Shown here: positions 52,919-62,606 of the stretch, one piece after another
Numbering within the stretch: the first letter of the stretch is position 1
How the letters are laid out: every line of letters begins with the position of its first letter
Assembly: GCA_018266435.1 (NCBI GenBank)
Contig: JAFEAL010000018.1
Coordinates: 1-64,000 of the forward strand
Length of the DNA: 64,000 bases
Source: Bacteroidota bacterium
Lineage (GTDB): Bacteria > Bacteroidota > Bacteroidia > Cytophagales > Cyclobacteriaceae
Direction: 5' to 3'
The notes under the pieces: generated by a model
Database searches by the model: none
Seen by the model: the letters and a program-made list of their open reading frames with translations, nothing else
Told to the model about the DNA's origin: nothing
Program-made: the position numbers and the translations under genes

Positions 52919-53932
52919 TTAGTTGAATTTTTTCAGGTACCATTTTATTGTTTGACGAATGGCGCTTTCAAAGGTTTCTTCGGCTTTCCAACCCAGTTCT
53001 TTTTCAATCTTAGATGCATCAATAGCGTATCGTTTGTCGTGACCGGCACGGTCTTGCACGTAAGTAATTAACTCTTGATAGGGTTTTTTGTTTTTTCTGG
53101 GATGCAGCTCATTTAGCAAGGAGCAAACGGTTTGAACGATTTGATTGTTGGTGCGTTCATTTTTTCCACCGATGTTATACGTTTCTCCTGCTTTCCCTTT
53201 TTTGAAGGCCAGTTCTATTCCCCTCACATGATCGAGCACGTACAGCCAATCGCGCACATTCAGTCCGTCTCCGTAAATCGGTATGGGTTTTTCTGCCAAC
53301 GCTGTGCGGATGATGGTAGGAATTAATTTTTCCTGATGTTGATGTGGCCCGTAATTATTAGAGCAGTTGGTCGTTACTACATTCAGCCCATAAGTATGAA
53401 AGTAGCTTCGCACCAGCAAGTCGCTGGCCGCTTTTGATGCTGAATACGGGCTGTTGGGTGCATAGGGTGATGTCTCGGTAAATAATCCGGTTGGGCCAAG
53501 GCTTCCAAAGACTTCATCGGTAGAGATGTGCAGAAACCGATTGTTTTTTTTCCTCTCTGTTTTTTGAAAAGGTGCTTTCATCCAATGATGGCGCGCCACA
53601 TCGAGCAGGTTGAAGGTGCCGTTGATATTGGTTTTAATAAATGCTTCCGGCCCCGCAATGGAATTGTCTACATGTGATTCGGCTGCGAAGTGAATGACCC
53701 CGGCAATCTCGTATTGGCTGAAAATTTTTTCTACTTGTGCCCGTTCGGTAATGTCTCCTTTTACAAAGGTGTATCGGGCATGGCGGTTAATCTCCTCAAG
53801 ATTGCTCACGTCTGCAGCATACGTGAGTGCATCAAAATTGATAAGGTGGTAGTTTTTATTATTCTGTAAAAAATGAATAATGAAATTTGAACCTATGAAT
53901 CCGGCACCACCGGTAATCAATAATGAGTGCAT
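52919..53932 (-). CDS. rfbB: dTDP-glucose 4,6-dehydratase
   Basis: 337 residues of the extended short-chain dehydrogenase family: LLITGGAGFIGSNFIIHFL (NAD-binding), FLHISTDEVFGSLG (catalytic Asp/Glu region) and YSASKAASDLLVRSY (YxxxK). YNIGGKNERTNNQIVQTVC and the final region ELGWKAEETFESAIRQTIKWYL complete the family pattern. It converts dTDP-glucose to dTDP-4-keto-6-deoxyglucose. Gene order rfbA-rfbC-rfbB on the minus strand is tight: 3 bp separates rfbC from rfbB. Confidence 0.97.
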   Translation of the reverse strand: MHSLLITGGAGFIGSNFIIHFLQNNKNYHLINFDALTYAADVSNLEEINRHARYTFVKGDITERAQVEKIFSQYEIAGVIHFAAESHVDNSIAGPEAFIKTNINGTFNLLDVARHHWMKAPFQKTERKKNNRFLHISTDEVFGSLGPTGLFTETSPYAPNSPYSASKAASDLLVRSYFHTYGLNVVTTNCSNNYGPHQHQEKLIPTIIRTALAEKPIPIYGDGLNVRDWLYVLDHVRGIELAFKKGKAGETYNIGGKNERTNNQIVQTVCSLLNELHPRKNKKPYQELITYVQDRAGHDKRYAIDASKIEKELGWKAEETFESAIRQTIKWYLKKFN

Positions 53933-53935
53933 ACT

Positions 53936-54493
53936 TCAAAAATAAAATTTACCTTCTTTCAATAAAGGATGCTTTTTGTCGCGATCAGAAATGGTCCTTT
54001 CTGCTTCTGAAATTTTCCAATCAATGGCCAGCGAAGGGTCGCTGTACAAAATTCCCCCTTCCTGTTCAGGATAGTGAAACTCATCGCTCTTGTATAGGAT
54101 GTCAGCCGAGTTGCTCAGTACAATAAAGCCATGGGCAAATCCTTTCGGCACCAACAGCTGTTGGTTATTATCAGCCGTCATTTCCAGTTGATACACCTTG
54201 CCAAAAGTGGATTTTTCTCTTCTGAGGTCGAGCACTACATCTAAGATAACACCGGCCAACACACGAACCAATTTGGTTTGCGCGTGCGGAGAGTTTTGAA
54301 AATGTAATCCACGCAGTACCCCTCTTTTGGATCGCGACTGGTTATCTTGAACAAACGGTATGTCAATGCCAGCATTTTTCATGTCGCGGTAATTGTACGA
54401 TTCCATAAAATAACCGCGCGCATCACCCAGGCGCGTACATTCAATAATCTTCAGATCGTCAAAACCGGTTTCAATTATTTTTATTTTGCTCAC
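53936..54493 (-). CDS. rfbC: dTDP-4-dehydrorhamnose 3,5-epimerase
   Basis: 185 residues with the cupin fold of Rml[44 protein letters not shown] (active His in RGLHFQ), [53 protein letters not shown], then [19 protein letters not shown]. It epimerises the dTDP-4-keto sugar at C3 and C5. It overlaps rfbA by 4 bp (ATGA). Confidence 0.96.
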   Translation of the reverse strand: MSKIKIIETGFDDLKIIECTRLGDARGYFMESYNYRDMKNAGIDIPFVQDNQSRSKRGVLRGLHFQNSPHAQTKLVRVLAGVILDVVLDLRREKSTFGKVYQLEMTADNNQQLLVPKGFAHGFIVLSNSADILYKSDEFHYPEQEGGILYSDPSLAIDWKISEAERTISDRDKKHPLLKEGKFYF

Positions 54494-55368
54494 GCAATAA
54501 ACTTTTCGTTGGCAATTTTAATCAAGTATTGTCCGTATTGATTTTTGCTCAAGGGCTTGGCTAACTCTAACAGTCGGTCTTTTGTGATATACCCTTTTCT
54601 GAAAGCAATCTCTTCTAAGCACGCAATTTTCAATCCCTGGCGTTCTTCAATAGATTCAACAAATGTAGAGGCCCTCACCAACGATTCGTGTGTGCCGGTG
54701 TCAAGCCAGGCCATGCCCCTACCCAGCAATTTAACATTCAACTGGCCATCGTTCAGGTAGCTTTTGTTCAGGTCGGTAATCTCCAACTCGCCACGTGGTG
54801 ACGGCTTTATTTTTTTAGCCCGCTGCACCACGGTGTTGTCATAAAAATATAAACCGGTTATGGCATAATTCGATTTTGGATTAGCCGGTTTTTCTTCGAT
54901 GGACATAACCTTGTTGTGTTGATCAAACTCCACTACTCCGTAGCGTTGCGGGTCATTAACGTAATACCCAAACACCGTGGCCCCGTTTTTCAAGGCACCG
55001 GATTCTTCGAGGGATTGGGAAAAATTGTACCCGTAAAAAATATTATCACCGAGCACCAGGCACGAAGTATCGTTGCCGATAAATGACTCGCCAATAATAA
55101 AAGCTTGGGCCAATCCTTCGGGTAAAGGTTGTACGCGGTATTCCAGGTTCAGCCCGATTTGTTTTCCGTCTCCTAATAAATTCTTAAATAAAATTTGTTC
55201 GTGCGGAGTAGTAATGATCAGAATATCGCGAATGTTGGCAAGCATCAGTACAGATAAAGGATAGTAAATCATAGGCTTGTCGTAAATGGGAAGCAACTGC
55301 TTCGACACCGCTTTGGTGAGCGGATAAAGACGAGTGCCCGAGCCTCCGGCTAAAACAATGCCTTTCAT
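54490..55368 (-). CDS. rfbA: Glucose-1-phosphate thymidylyltransferase
   Basis: 292 residues of the nucleotidyltransferase type: the N-terminal [40 protein letters not shown] (nucleotide and metal binding), [30 protein letters not shown] and [12 protein letters not shown]. It forms dTDP-glucose from dTTP and glucose-1-phosphate, the first step of the dTDP-rhamnose pathway. Its 4-bp overlap with rfbC and gene order mark the three as an operon. It begins 70 bp after the wlbA stop. Confidence 0.97.
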   Translation of the reverse strand: MKGIVLAGGSGTRLYPLTKAVSKQLLPIYDKPMIYYPLSVLMLANIRDILIITTPHEQILFKNLLGDGKQIGLNLEYRVQPLPEGLAQAFIIGESFIGNDTSCLVLGDNIFYGYNFSQSLEESGALKNGATVFGYYVNDPQRYGVVEFDQHNKVMSIEEKPANPKSNYAITGLYFYDNTVVQRAKKIKPSPRGELEITDLNKSYLNDGQLNVKLLGRGMAWLDTGTHESLVRASTFVESIEERQGLKIACLEEIAFRKGYITKDRLLELAKPLSKNQYGQYLIKIANEKFIA

Positions 55369-55438
55369 TTTTTATTTACAATTGATGATTTACAATTTTG
55401 CATTTTCTGCTTTTACCTCGTGATTGATTAACGGGGAA

Positions 55439-56338
55439 TTATACATTTTTTTTCTGCCTGATCTCGTGTGCCAGCTCAATTGATGGCCTTGCTTCTTTCA
55501 GGCCAAATCCTCTTCCGACCAAAATCTCAGCATAACTTTTTGTGTGAAGATCGGTAAAGCCATCACTGAATTCAATTTCTTTTCCATCCATTTTCAATGA
55601 GCGGTACGTGCGCTTTCCTTTTTGTTTTACTTCTACAGGCAGATGATCTTCATTGATACTGAGCATCCAGTTAACGCGGGCTTTTTCCAGTTCCAAATAA
55701 CCAATGGCCCGATCGTTTTCATGCCGTTCTATTCTTAATGACTTCACTTTTCCAAACATCCATAAGAGCATATCAAAAAAATGAATGCCTATATTGGTAG
55801 CAATGCCTCCTGATTTTATTTCTTCACCTTTCCAACTGTGGTGGTACCATTTTCCACGCGAGGTAATGTAAGTCAGATTCACATCAAAGATTTTGTTAGT
55901 TGTGCTATCCACTTCTTTTTTTAATTGAATGATATTGGGATGCAACCTTAACTGGAGAATAGTGGAAACTTTTTTTCCGGTTTCCCTTTCAATTTCTTCT
56001 AACGCATCAACGTTCCATGGATTGAGCACAAGGGGTTTTTCGCAAATTGCATCGGCCTGCTGCCGTAAGGCAAAACGAATGTGAGAATCATGAAGGTAGT
56101 TGGGTGAACAAATGCTGACGTAATCTATTTTCTGCCCGTTTCGTCTGAGTTTTTCCAGGTGGCGGTCGAAGCGCTCAAACTCGGTAAAGAAATCGGCTTT
56201 TGGAAAAAATGAATCCATAATGCCTACGCTGTCAAACTTATCCAATGCAGCCACCAAATTGTTGCCGGTGTCTTTAATGGCCTGCAAATGCCGCGGGGCG
56301 ATGTAGCCGGCTGCTCCGATTAATGCAAAATTTTTCAT
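55439..56338 (-). CDS. wlbA: UDP-GlcNAc acid 3-dehydrogenase (WlbA/WbpB-like)
   Basis: 299 residues of the Gfo/Idh/MocA family: an N-terminal Rossmann motif [35 protein letters not shown], then [42 protein letters not shown] (EKP motif) and the C-terminal catalytic region [25 protein letters not shown]. These match WlbA/WbpB, which oxidises C3 of UDP-GlcNAcA with NAD+ and passes the keto sugar to WbpE. The ATGA overlap with wbpD and its position next to wbpE support this. Confidence 0.9.
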   Translation of the reverse strand: MKNFALIGAAGYIAPRHLQAIKDTGNNLVAALDKFDSVGIMDSFFPKADFFTEFERFDRHLEKLRRNGQKIDYVSICSPNYLHDSHIRFALRQQADAICEKPLVLNPWNVDALEEIERETGKKVSTILQLRLHPNIIQLKKEVDSTTNKIFDVNLTYITSRGKWYHHSWKGEEIKSGGIATNIGIHFFDMLLWMFGKVKSLRIERHENDRAIGYLELEKARVNWMLSINEDHLPVEVKQKGKRTYRSLKMDGKEIEFSDGFTDLHTKSYAEILVGRGFGLKEARPSIELAHEIRQKKNV

Positions 56339-56916
56339 CCGATTTTTTTAACTGATCCTTCTTTCAGTAAATATTTTTCTTTGCTTTCCGGGCAAATTGC
56401 TTCTCCGCTTTTGTCAAATACTAACTTGTGACCGTACTCGCTCATCCATCCGGTTTGTTTTGCCGGGTTACCCATTACCAGTGCATAATCAGGTACGGGT
56501 TTGGTTACCACGGCACCTGCTCCTATAAAAGCAAATTGACCAATGTCATGGCCGCACACAATGGTGGCGTTGGCGCCAATGCTCGCACCTTTTTTTACAA
56601 GGGTTTTTTTGTATTCATTTTTTCTGATGATCGCGCTCCGCGGGTTGATCACGTTGGTAAACACCATTGAAGGCCCGAGAAATACATCGTCTTCACAGAT
56701 CACGCCCGTATAGATCGATACATTGTTTTGCACTTTTACATTGTTGCCCAACACTACTTCGGGCAACACCACCACGTTCTGTCCAATGTTGCAGTATTTA
56801 CCAATTTTACAGCCGGGCATGATGTGGCTGAAGTGCCAGATTTTTGTGCCCTCACCAATTTCACAACCTTCGTCAATGACAGCCGTGGGGTGAGCGGAAT
56901 AATTTTTTTCAGCCAT
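56335..56916 (-). CDS. wbpD: UDP-amino-sugar N-acetyltransferase (WbpD-like)
   Basis: 193 residues from the ATG at 56916; the frame is open to 56955. A left-handed beta-helix hexapeptide acyltransferase: [89 protein letters not shown]. It has [28 protein letters not shown] at the CoA site. It acetylates the 3-amino group of UDP-GlcNAc3NA to give UDP-GlcNAc(3NAc)A. It overlaps wlbA by 4 bp and wbpE by 8 bp. Confidence 0.9.
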   Translation of the reverse strand: MAEKNYSAHPTAVIDEGCEIGEGTKIWHFSHIMPGCKIGKYCNIGQNVVVLPEVVLGNNVKVQNNVSIYTGVICEDDVFLGPSMVFTNVINPRSAIIRKNEYKKTLVKKGASIGANATIVCGHDIGQFAFIGAGAVVTKPVPDYALVMGNPAKQTGWMSEYGHKLVFDKSGEAICPESKEKYLLKEGSVKKIG

Positions 56917-58033
56917 GATAGCTTTTAATCGAATCGCAAATGTACGACAATTCATCGTTCGTCATCTCGGTATGGATAGGCAATGAAATCACGGTTTTTG
57001 ATAATTTTTCCGTAACCGGAAACGATCCTTCGCCTGTGCCTGTCTGCCGGTAAGCCTTTTGCAAATGAAGCGGCACCGGATAATAAATCATGGTGGGAAT
57101 GCCTTTGTCTTCCAGGTATTTTTTAAAATGATCACGGTCAATACCAACCGTTTTCAGTGTGTATTGATGGAACACATGCGTAGAGTAGCTGGCACGATGA
57201 GGGATTTTCAAAAAAGAAATTTTGCTTAACTGTGAATCATAAAAATCTGCCACTTTGTTTCTACGAAGGGTGTAGTCGTCCAGGTATTTCAGTTTTACGT
57301 TGAGGATGGCCGCCTGAAGTGTGTCTAACCGGCTGTTCACACCGATGCTGTCGTGATGGTACTTGATCCGCTGGCCATGGTTACAGATCATCTGAATTTT
57401 TTCAGCCAGGATTTTATCGGTTGTAAGAATTGCCCCTCCGTCTCCATACGCTCCAAGGTTTTTGGAGGGGAAAAAAGAGGTGCACCCCACATGGCCAATC
57501 GTGCCGGCCATTTTCGTTTCACCGGTAGAGAATGTGTATTTCGCACCAAGCGCCTGAGCCAAATCTTCTATGACAAAAAGATTGTATTCCTTTGCCAGCC
57601 TTAAAAGCGGAGTCATATCTGCACACTGGCCGTAGAGGTGAACCGGAACAATCGCCTTGGTGCCCGATGTAATTTTATCTTTTATTTGAGAGGCGTCAAT
57701 ATTAAAAGTATTTTCATCTACTTCTACAAAAACGGGTATAAGTCCAAGCAGGGCTATCACTTCTGCAGTTGCCACGTACGTGTGAACGGGCAGGATTATT
57801 TCATCGCCCGGCTTTAAGCCAAGCGCCATCATGGCTACCTGTAAAGCATCGGTTCCGTTGGCGCACGGAATGATGTGCGCACCGCGATGGTAATCGGATA
57901 AATTTTTAGCAAACTCTTTTACTTGTGGGCCTTGAATAAAAGCCGTTGACATCAATACTTCTTCAATGGCAGTACCGATTTCATTTTTGATTCGCAAGTA
58001 CTGGCCTTGCAGGTCAACCATTTTAATATCCAT
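56909..58033 (-). CDS. wbpE: DegT/DnrJ/EryC1-family aminotransferase (WbpE-like)
   Basis: 374 residues of the sugar aminotransferase family: [41 protein letters not shown], then [13 protein letters not shown], and the PLP lysine in [19 protein letters not shown] (SKN). The end has [22 protein letters not shown] and [10 protein letters not shown]. It aminates C3 of the UDP-3-keto-GlcNAcA made by WlbA, using glutamate. Its neighbours wbpD and wlbA fix the pathway. Confidence 0.92.
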   Translation of the reverse strand: MDIKMVDLQGQYLRIKNEIGTAIEEVLMSTAFIQGPQVKEFAKNLSDYHRGAHIIPCANGTDALQVAMMALGLKPGDEIILPVHTYVATAEVIALLGLIPVFVEVDENTFNIDASQIKDKITSGTKAIVPVHLYGQCADMTPLLRLAKEYNLFVIEDLAQALGAKYTFSTGETKMAGTIGHVGCTSFFPSKNLGAYGDGGAILTTDKILAEKIQMICNHGQRIKYHHDSIGVNSRLDTLQAAILNVKLKYLDDYTLRRNKVADFYDSQLSKISFLKIPHRASYSTHVFHQYTLKTVGIDRDHFKKYLEDKGIPTMIYYPVPLHLQKAYRQTGTGEGSFPVTEKLSKTVISLPIHTEMTNDELSYICDSIKSYHG

Positions 58034-58132
58034 AATCTTTACCGTGAATTAATTTAGAGATTAACAACCCACAGGTTATTTGTACATTTTATTTTTTCTG
58101 TTTTTTGAAGTTGCACAGCGAAGTAAAACGAT

Positions 58133-59146
58133 TTACAAAGTTTTTTGCCACCGCCACGCGTCTGTCAGGGCATCTTCCAGGCTAAGCTTGGTTTTCCATC
58201 CCAAAAGATTGTTGGCTTTGTCAGCATTAGCATACGTTTTTTCTACATCGCCCGGCCTGCGCGAACCTACTTCATAGTTGAGCTTAACGCCTGTCACCTC
58301 AATAAATTTTTTCACCAATTGCAAAACCGAAACTCCCTCACCTGTGCCCAGGTTAAACGCTTCCATGCGCGTGGGCATACCATTGATTTTTTCAAGGGCT
58401 TTTACATGGGCTTGCGCTAAATCGACTACATGAATAAAATCGCGAAGGCAACTTCCATCGGGCGTGCTGTAGTCGCTGCCAAATACTGTCAGCTTGGGCC
58501 GCAGACCTGCAGCAGTTTGGGTAACATAAGGCACCAGGTTATCAGGAACATCGGTGGGCATTTCACCAATCAATGCTGAGGGGTGAGCACCGACCGGGTT
58601 GAAATAGCGAAGGGAAATGGCTTTTAAATTTTGATTGGCGGCAACGGCATCTTCCAATATCCGTTCACACATTTGTTTGGTAGCACCATAAGGAGATTCT
58701 GCGCGTTTAAATGGTGCCTGCTCATCTACCGGTATGTGGTCGGGTTGACCATATACGGTGCACGATGAAGAAAAAATAAATTCATTTATGTTGTGTTGCT
58801 GCATCGCCTGAAGCAAGGTAATCATTGAACCTAAATTGTTATCGTAATACTTCATCGGGTGAATGACCGACTCTTTCACCGATTTATAGGCTGCAAAATG
58901 AATGACACTGTCAAATTTGTTTTTTGAAAATAATGTGTTCAGGAAAACAGCATCGCGGCAATCACCTTCCAAAAAAACTATTTTTCGGTTTACAATTGTT
59001 TCAACGCCTTTCAGTAGTGTACGATCGCTTTTTGAAAAATTATCAATCAAAAGTGGCTCAAATCCCTGGTTGATCAATTCAACGGCTGTGTGGGCGCCAA
59101 TGTATCCGGCACCGCCTGTCAGCATTATTTTTTTTTTCTGTGGCAT
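58133..59146 (-). CDS. galE: UDP-glucose/UDP-N-acetylglucosamine 4-epimerase
   Basis: 337 residues: IMLTGGAGYIGAHTAVELINQGFEPLLIDNF (NAD-binding), IHFAAYKSVKESVIHP, SSSCTVYGQPDHIP (catalytic Ser) and SPYGATKQMCERIL (YxxxK). Then ISLRYFNPVGAHPSALIGE and SDYSTPDGSCLRDFIHVVDLAQAHVKALE. It interconverts glucose and galactose (or N-acetyl forms) as UDP-sugars. It starts on the same base that ends the dehydrogenase gene (59146), a TAATG-type overlap, so it is coupled to it. Confidence 0.95.
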   Translation of the reverse strand: MPQKKKIMLTGGAGYIGAHTAVELINQGFEPLLIDNFSKSDRTLLKGVETIVNRKIVFLEGDCRDAVFLNTLFSKNKFDSVIHFAAYKSVKESVIHPMKYYDNNLGSMITLLQAMQQHNINEFIFSSSCTVYGQPDHIPVDEQAPFKRAESPYGATKQMCERILEDAVAANQNLKAISLRYFNPVGAHPSALIGEMPTDVPDNLVPYVTQTAAGLRPKLTVFGSDYSTPDGSCLRDFIHVVDLAQAHVKALEKINGMPTRMEAFNLGTGEGVSVLQLVKKFIEVTGVKLNYEVGSRRPGDVEKTYANADKANNLLGWKTKLSLEDALTDAWRWQKTL

Positions 59147-60396
59147 TACAGTCTCGAAGTAATTAACGAACGATCTAAAAATCCTTTTACATCATAAACC
59201 ACAGCTCGGGGTTCTTTCAGGTTTTTCCAATCCAATGAAGCAAATTCTTTATGACTTACGGCCAACACAATGCCGTGATATTTTTTTTCTAACGTTTTGA
59301 TCAGTGTTAGGTTGTATTCATGCTTAACTTCTTCGGTATCGGCATGTGGATCATAAACATCTACCGATGCGCCAAAACCTGAAAGTTCTCTGATTACATT
59401 CACTACTTTGCTGTTGCGTATATCGGGGCAATTTTCTTTGAAGGTTAATCCAAGCACCAAAATTTTCCCTTCGTGAATCGGTAATTTATTTTTTGCCATC
59501 AGTTTAATAACTTCGTTGGCAATGTAGACCGACATGTTGTCGTTGATGCGCCTGCCCGATAAAATCACTTCGGGGTGGTATCCTAAACTTTCGGCTTTGT
59601 AGGTGAGGTAATACGGATCTACCCCGATGCAATGACCGCCTACCAGCCCGGGCTTGAAGGGCAAAAAATTCCATTTGGTCGATGCCGCCTCCAATACTTC
59701 GTGCGTATCAATTCCGATTTTTTGAAAGATGAGTGCCAACTCATTCACAAAAGCAATATTCAAATCGCGTTGAGAGTTTTCAATCACTTTAGCTGCCTCG
59801 GCTACTTTTAATGAAGAAGCCCGATGCGTTCCTGCTGTGATAATTTTTTTATAGAGCTGATCTACTTTCTCGGCAATTTCAGGCGTGCTGCCGCTGGTAA
59901 TTTTTTTGATGTTGGGCAGGCGATGTTGTTTATCTCCCGGATTGATTCGCTCAGGCGAATAGCCTGCAAAAAAATCACGGTTGAATTTCAGCCCGCTTTC
60001 TTTTTCAAGAATCGGAACGCAGACTTCTTCGGTACATCCCGGGTAAACGGTGGATTCGTAAATGACCACATCGCCTTTTTTCAGCACCGAGCCCACCGTT
60101 TTGCTGGCCGACTGAAGTGGTCGCAGATCTGGAACGTGAAATTCATCAACCGGGGTGGGAACCGTAACAATGAAATAATTAGCTGATTTCAAATCAGCAG
60201 GGGTTGAAGAAAAAGAAAGATGCTGCGCACGTTTCAATTCATCAGTATCAACTTCCAGTGTGCGGTCAATGAATTTTTTCAATTCTTCGATCCTTGGCTG
60301 GCTGATATCAAATCCGATTACCTCCATTGTTTTACCAAACTCCACCGCCAACGGCAAACCTACATACCCCAACCCGATGATCCCGATTTTTTCCAT
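59146..60396 (-). CDS. UDP-N-acetylhexosamine 6-dehydrogenase (WbpA/TviB-like)
   Basis: 416 residues of the UDP-glucose/GDP-mannose dehydrogenase family: IGIIGLGYVGLPLAVEFGKTMEVIGFDIS, YSPERINPGDKQHRLPNIKKITSG and the catalytic Cys in KPGLVGGHCIGVDPYYLTYKAESLGYHPEVILSGRRIND. Then VLVLGLTFKENCPDIRNSKV at the C-terminus. The SPERINPGD and GGHCIGVDPYYL pattern is that of TviB/WbpA, which oxidise the 6-position of UDP-GlcNAc to UDP-GlcNAcA. The neighbouring 4-epimerase gene ends 2 bp upstream and galE overlaps downstream. Confidence 0.92.
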   Translation of the reverse strand: MEKIGIIGLGYVGLPLAVEFGKTMEVIGFDISQPRIEELKKFIDRTLEVDTDELKRAQHLSFSSTPADLKSANYFIVTVPTPVDEFHVPDLRPLQSASKTVGSVLKKGDVVIYESTVYPGCTEEVCVPILEKESGLKFNRDFFAGYSPERINPGDKQHRLPNIKKITSGSTPEIAEKVDQLYKKIITAGTHRASSLKVAEAAKVIENSQRDLNIAFVNELALIFQKIGIDTHEVLEAASTKWNFLPFKPGLVGGHCIGVDPYYLTYKAESLGYHPEVILSGRRINDNMSVYIANEVIKLMAKNKLPIHEGKILVLGLTFKENCPDIRNSKVVNVIRELSGFGASVDVYDPHADTEEVKHEYNLTLIKTLEKKYHGIVLAVSHKEFASLDWKNLKEPRAVVYDVKGFLDRSLITSRL

Positions 60397-60398
60397 GA

Positions 60399-61421
60399 CT
60401 ACAAGTTAATTTTATAAAAATCCAAATACCAATCTACAAAGTTAGCAACACCTTTTTCAATAGGAGTGCCGGGCGCAAAGCCTACATCCTGCATGAGTTC
60501 TTCCACATCGGCAAATGAGTTGGGCACATCGCCCTCCTGCATGGGTTTTAAATTAAGGATTGCTTTCTTATTCAATCTCTTTTCAATCAACTCAATAAAA
60601 TAAAGCAATTCTACCGGGCTATGATTGCCGATGTTATACAATTTATATGGCGCAAAACTACTGGCTGAATCGGGGTGGTTGCCATCCCATGCAAGGTTAG
60701 GTTTTGGAGTGTTGGGCAGCACCCGCGCTATTCCTTCCACAATGTCATCAATGTAGGTAAAATCCCTTTTCATCTTTCCGAAATTGTAAACATCAATCGG
60801 TTGGTTTTCCAGAATGGACTTTGTAAAAATAAACAATGCCATATCAGGCCGGCCAAAGGGACCGTACACATTGAAAAAACGCAACCCGGTTACAGGTAGG
60901 TTATATAACACCGCATACGAATGAGCCATCAACTCGTTGGCTTTTTTAAAAGCCGCATACAGCGAAAGCGGATGATCCACATTTTGTTTTACCGAAAAAG
61001 GCATGGACTTGTTTGCTCCGTACACTGAACTGGACGAGGCATACACCAAATGGGAAACCCGGTGATGTCGGCATACTTCTAATATATTCAGAAAGCCGTG
61101 CACGTTGCTGTCGAGGTAAGCGTGTGGGTTAGTGATGGAATAACGCACACCGGCTTGAGCCGCCAGGTTTACCACATACTCAAATTTTTGATTATCAAAA
61201 ATCGCATTCAGTGAACTGATGTCTTTCAGTTCACCTTTTACAAATTTAAAGTTAGAGTATGTGTTTAGGATTTTTAAACGTGCTTCTTTAATGGATATGT
61301 CATAGTAGTCGTTAACGTTATCGAAACCGAACACCTCGTGCCCTAAGTCAAGCAAACGCTTTGAAAGATGGAACCCGATAAAGCCGGCCGAGCCGGTGAC
61401 AAAAACGTTAGATGGTTTCAT
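60399..61421 (-). CDS. UDP-sugar 4-epimerase (UDP-glucuronate/TviC-like)
   Basis: 340 residues of the SDR epimerase family: VFVTGSAGFIGFHLSKRLLDLGHEVFGFDNVNDYYDISIKEARL (typical of UDP-glucuronate 4-epimerases), HLVYASSSSVYGANKSMPFS and YAAFKKANELMAHSY (YxxxK). Then LRFFNVYGPFGRPDMALFIFTKSILENQPIDVYNFGKMKRDFTYIDDIVEGI. It probably flips C4 of UDP-GlcA or UDP-GlcNAcA. Because the 6-dehydrogenase gene starts 2 bp downstream, UDP-GalNAcA is the likely product in a Vi-antigen-like step (inference). Confidence 0.88.
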   Translation of the reverse strand: MKPSNVFVTGSAGFIGFHLSKRLLDLGHEVFGFDNVNDYYDISIKEARLKILNTYSNFKFVKGELKDISSLNAIFDNQKFEYVVNLAAQAGVRYSITNPHAYLDSNVHGFLNILEVCRHHRVSHLVYASSSSVYGANKSMPFSVKQNVDHPLSLYAAFKKANELMAHSYAVLYNLPVTGLRFFNVYGPFGRPDMALFIFTKSILENQPIDVYNFGKMKRDFTYIDDIVEGIARVLPNTPKPNLAWDGNHPDSASSFAPYKLYNIGNHSPVELLYFIELIEKRLNKKAILNLKPMQEGDVPNSFADVEELMQDVGFAPGTPIEKGVANFVDWYLDFYKINL

Positions 61422-61478
61422 GAAAAAAGTTGCGCAAAAATAGCAACAACAGGCAACATGTAGTGGATGCGCTCCCCG

Positions 61479-62258
61479 TTATTTATGTGAGGGAGTTTGT
61501 GATTCTTTCAATTTTCGGTTGGCCTCATACAATTTGGCATACTTATAAAAGGTATGGTTTGACTCGGCCATTGCCACCATCAGGCCTTCGTAGCCGTCAA
61601 AAATCCCGCGCTTAATAATGTAGCTTTTAAAAAAAGTAAAACTGGCCCTGAAAATAATTTTAGTTACCGAGCTTTCCTTCTTACCGGCATTCTCATAGGC
61701 AAAAATATCAGAGTAAGCTTGAATTTTCTTTATGATTGCGTTAGAGTCCTGGTAGGCTTCGTGCAAGATATCTCCTTTTAACAACTCAGCCTTGGTGCCA
61801 TTGTAAAGAATAACTTTATCGTGAGGGTTGCCTCCGCCCCAAGATCCTATCTTTTTGTTCCATAGCCTTATTTTTCTATCGGGGTACCAATTGCCGCGCC
61901 TGATCCATTTTCCTCCGTAGGTAGAGAGCCGGCTCATTTGATAGGCTTCACTCGGCCAGGATTCTTTGACTTGCAAGATGGATTCAACCAATTCGTCTGA
62001 TAAATATTCGTCTGCATCTAATGAAAGAACCCGGTCGTACGAAGATTGTGAGAGTGCAAAATTTTTTTGATCAATATGGTTTTTAAACGGATGTTCAATA
62101 AACCGTACATCATTCTGTAAACAGATAGCTTTTGTGGCATCGCGTGAGTGTGAATCAACCACTACAATTTCATCGGCTATCTTTCGAAGTGATTTGAGGC
62201 ATCGCTCAATACACTTCTCTTCGTTATACGTAATTACAACAGCACTTATCTGATTCAT
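61479..62258 (-). CDS. Family 2 glycosyltransferase (WaaE/KdtX-like)
   Basis: 259 residues, GT-A fold: SAVVITYNEEKCIERCLKSLRKIADEIVVVDSHSRDAT, the DxD-like LSLDADEYLSDELV, then GGKWIRRGNWYPDRKIRLWNKKIGSWGGGNPHDKV and a C-terminal basic helical region (IFRASFTFFKSYIIKRGIFDGYEGLMVAMAESNHTFYKYAKLYE) that may touch the membrane. It resembles WaaE/KdtX beta-1,4-glucosyltransferases of LPS core and related O-antigen transferases. It probably adds a sugar to a lipid-linked glycan on the cytoplasmic face. The epimerase gene follows 57 bp downstream. Confidence 0.9.
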   Translation of the reverse strand: MNQISAVVITYNEEKCIERCLKSLRKIADEIVVVDSHSRDATKAICLQNDVRFIEHPFKNHIDQKNFALSQSSYDRVLSLDADEYLSDELVESILQVKESWPSEAYQMSRLSTYGGKWIRRGNWYPDRKIRLWNKKIGSWGGGNPHDKVILYNGTKAELLKGDILHEAYQDSNAIIKKIQAYSDIFAYENAGKKESSVTKIIFRASFTFFKSYIIKRGIFDGYEGLMVAMAESNHTFYKYAKLYEANRKLKESQTPSHK

Positions 62259-62349
62259 AAATCGGTTTTTTTACAGCTAATGCCGCCTATAAGCTTTCAA
62301 AAATATAAATAATTTTCCAGATAATTTACGTGGATGAAATACACTAAAA

Positions 62350-62471
62350 GCCATCTCAAAAGCACACTATAATTGCGAACGAAGTGAAGCAATCTCCTGT
62401 TTAATGTAAAAATGGGGTTGCTTCGGTCGTTCCTCCCTCGCAATATCGTATTTCATATTTTTGAGATGACC
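62350..62471. repeat. Nested palindromic repeat element
   Basis: Outer arms GCCATCTCAAAA (62350-62361) and TTTTGAGATGAC (62459-62470) pair with one mismatch. Inside them ATTGCGAACGAAGTGAAGCAATC (from 62372) is roughly inverted in GGGTTGCTTCGGTCGTTCC and CGCAAT (62414-62444), giving a long imperfect inner stem. The AAAAGCCATCTCAAA tip of the outer arm also occurs at 18044-18058 in the small lipoprotein's terminator. It lies in the otherwise empty 348-bp gap after the sugar transferase gene. Confidence 0.65.
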
Positions 62472-62606
62472 CCGGGTTAACTCATCGTTACTTTGACACA
62501 TTAAAATCAAAAAAGGTTTAAATCAATTGTTGTCTTTACAAAATATTAACATTGTTAAAACGAATTGGTTTAATCTGAAGTATGTATTTGATGCGAGTAA
62601 ATGAAA

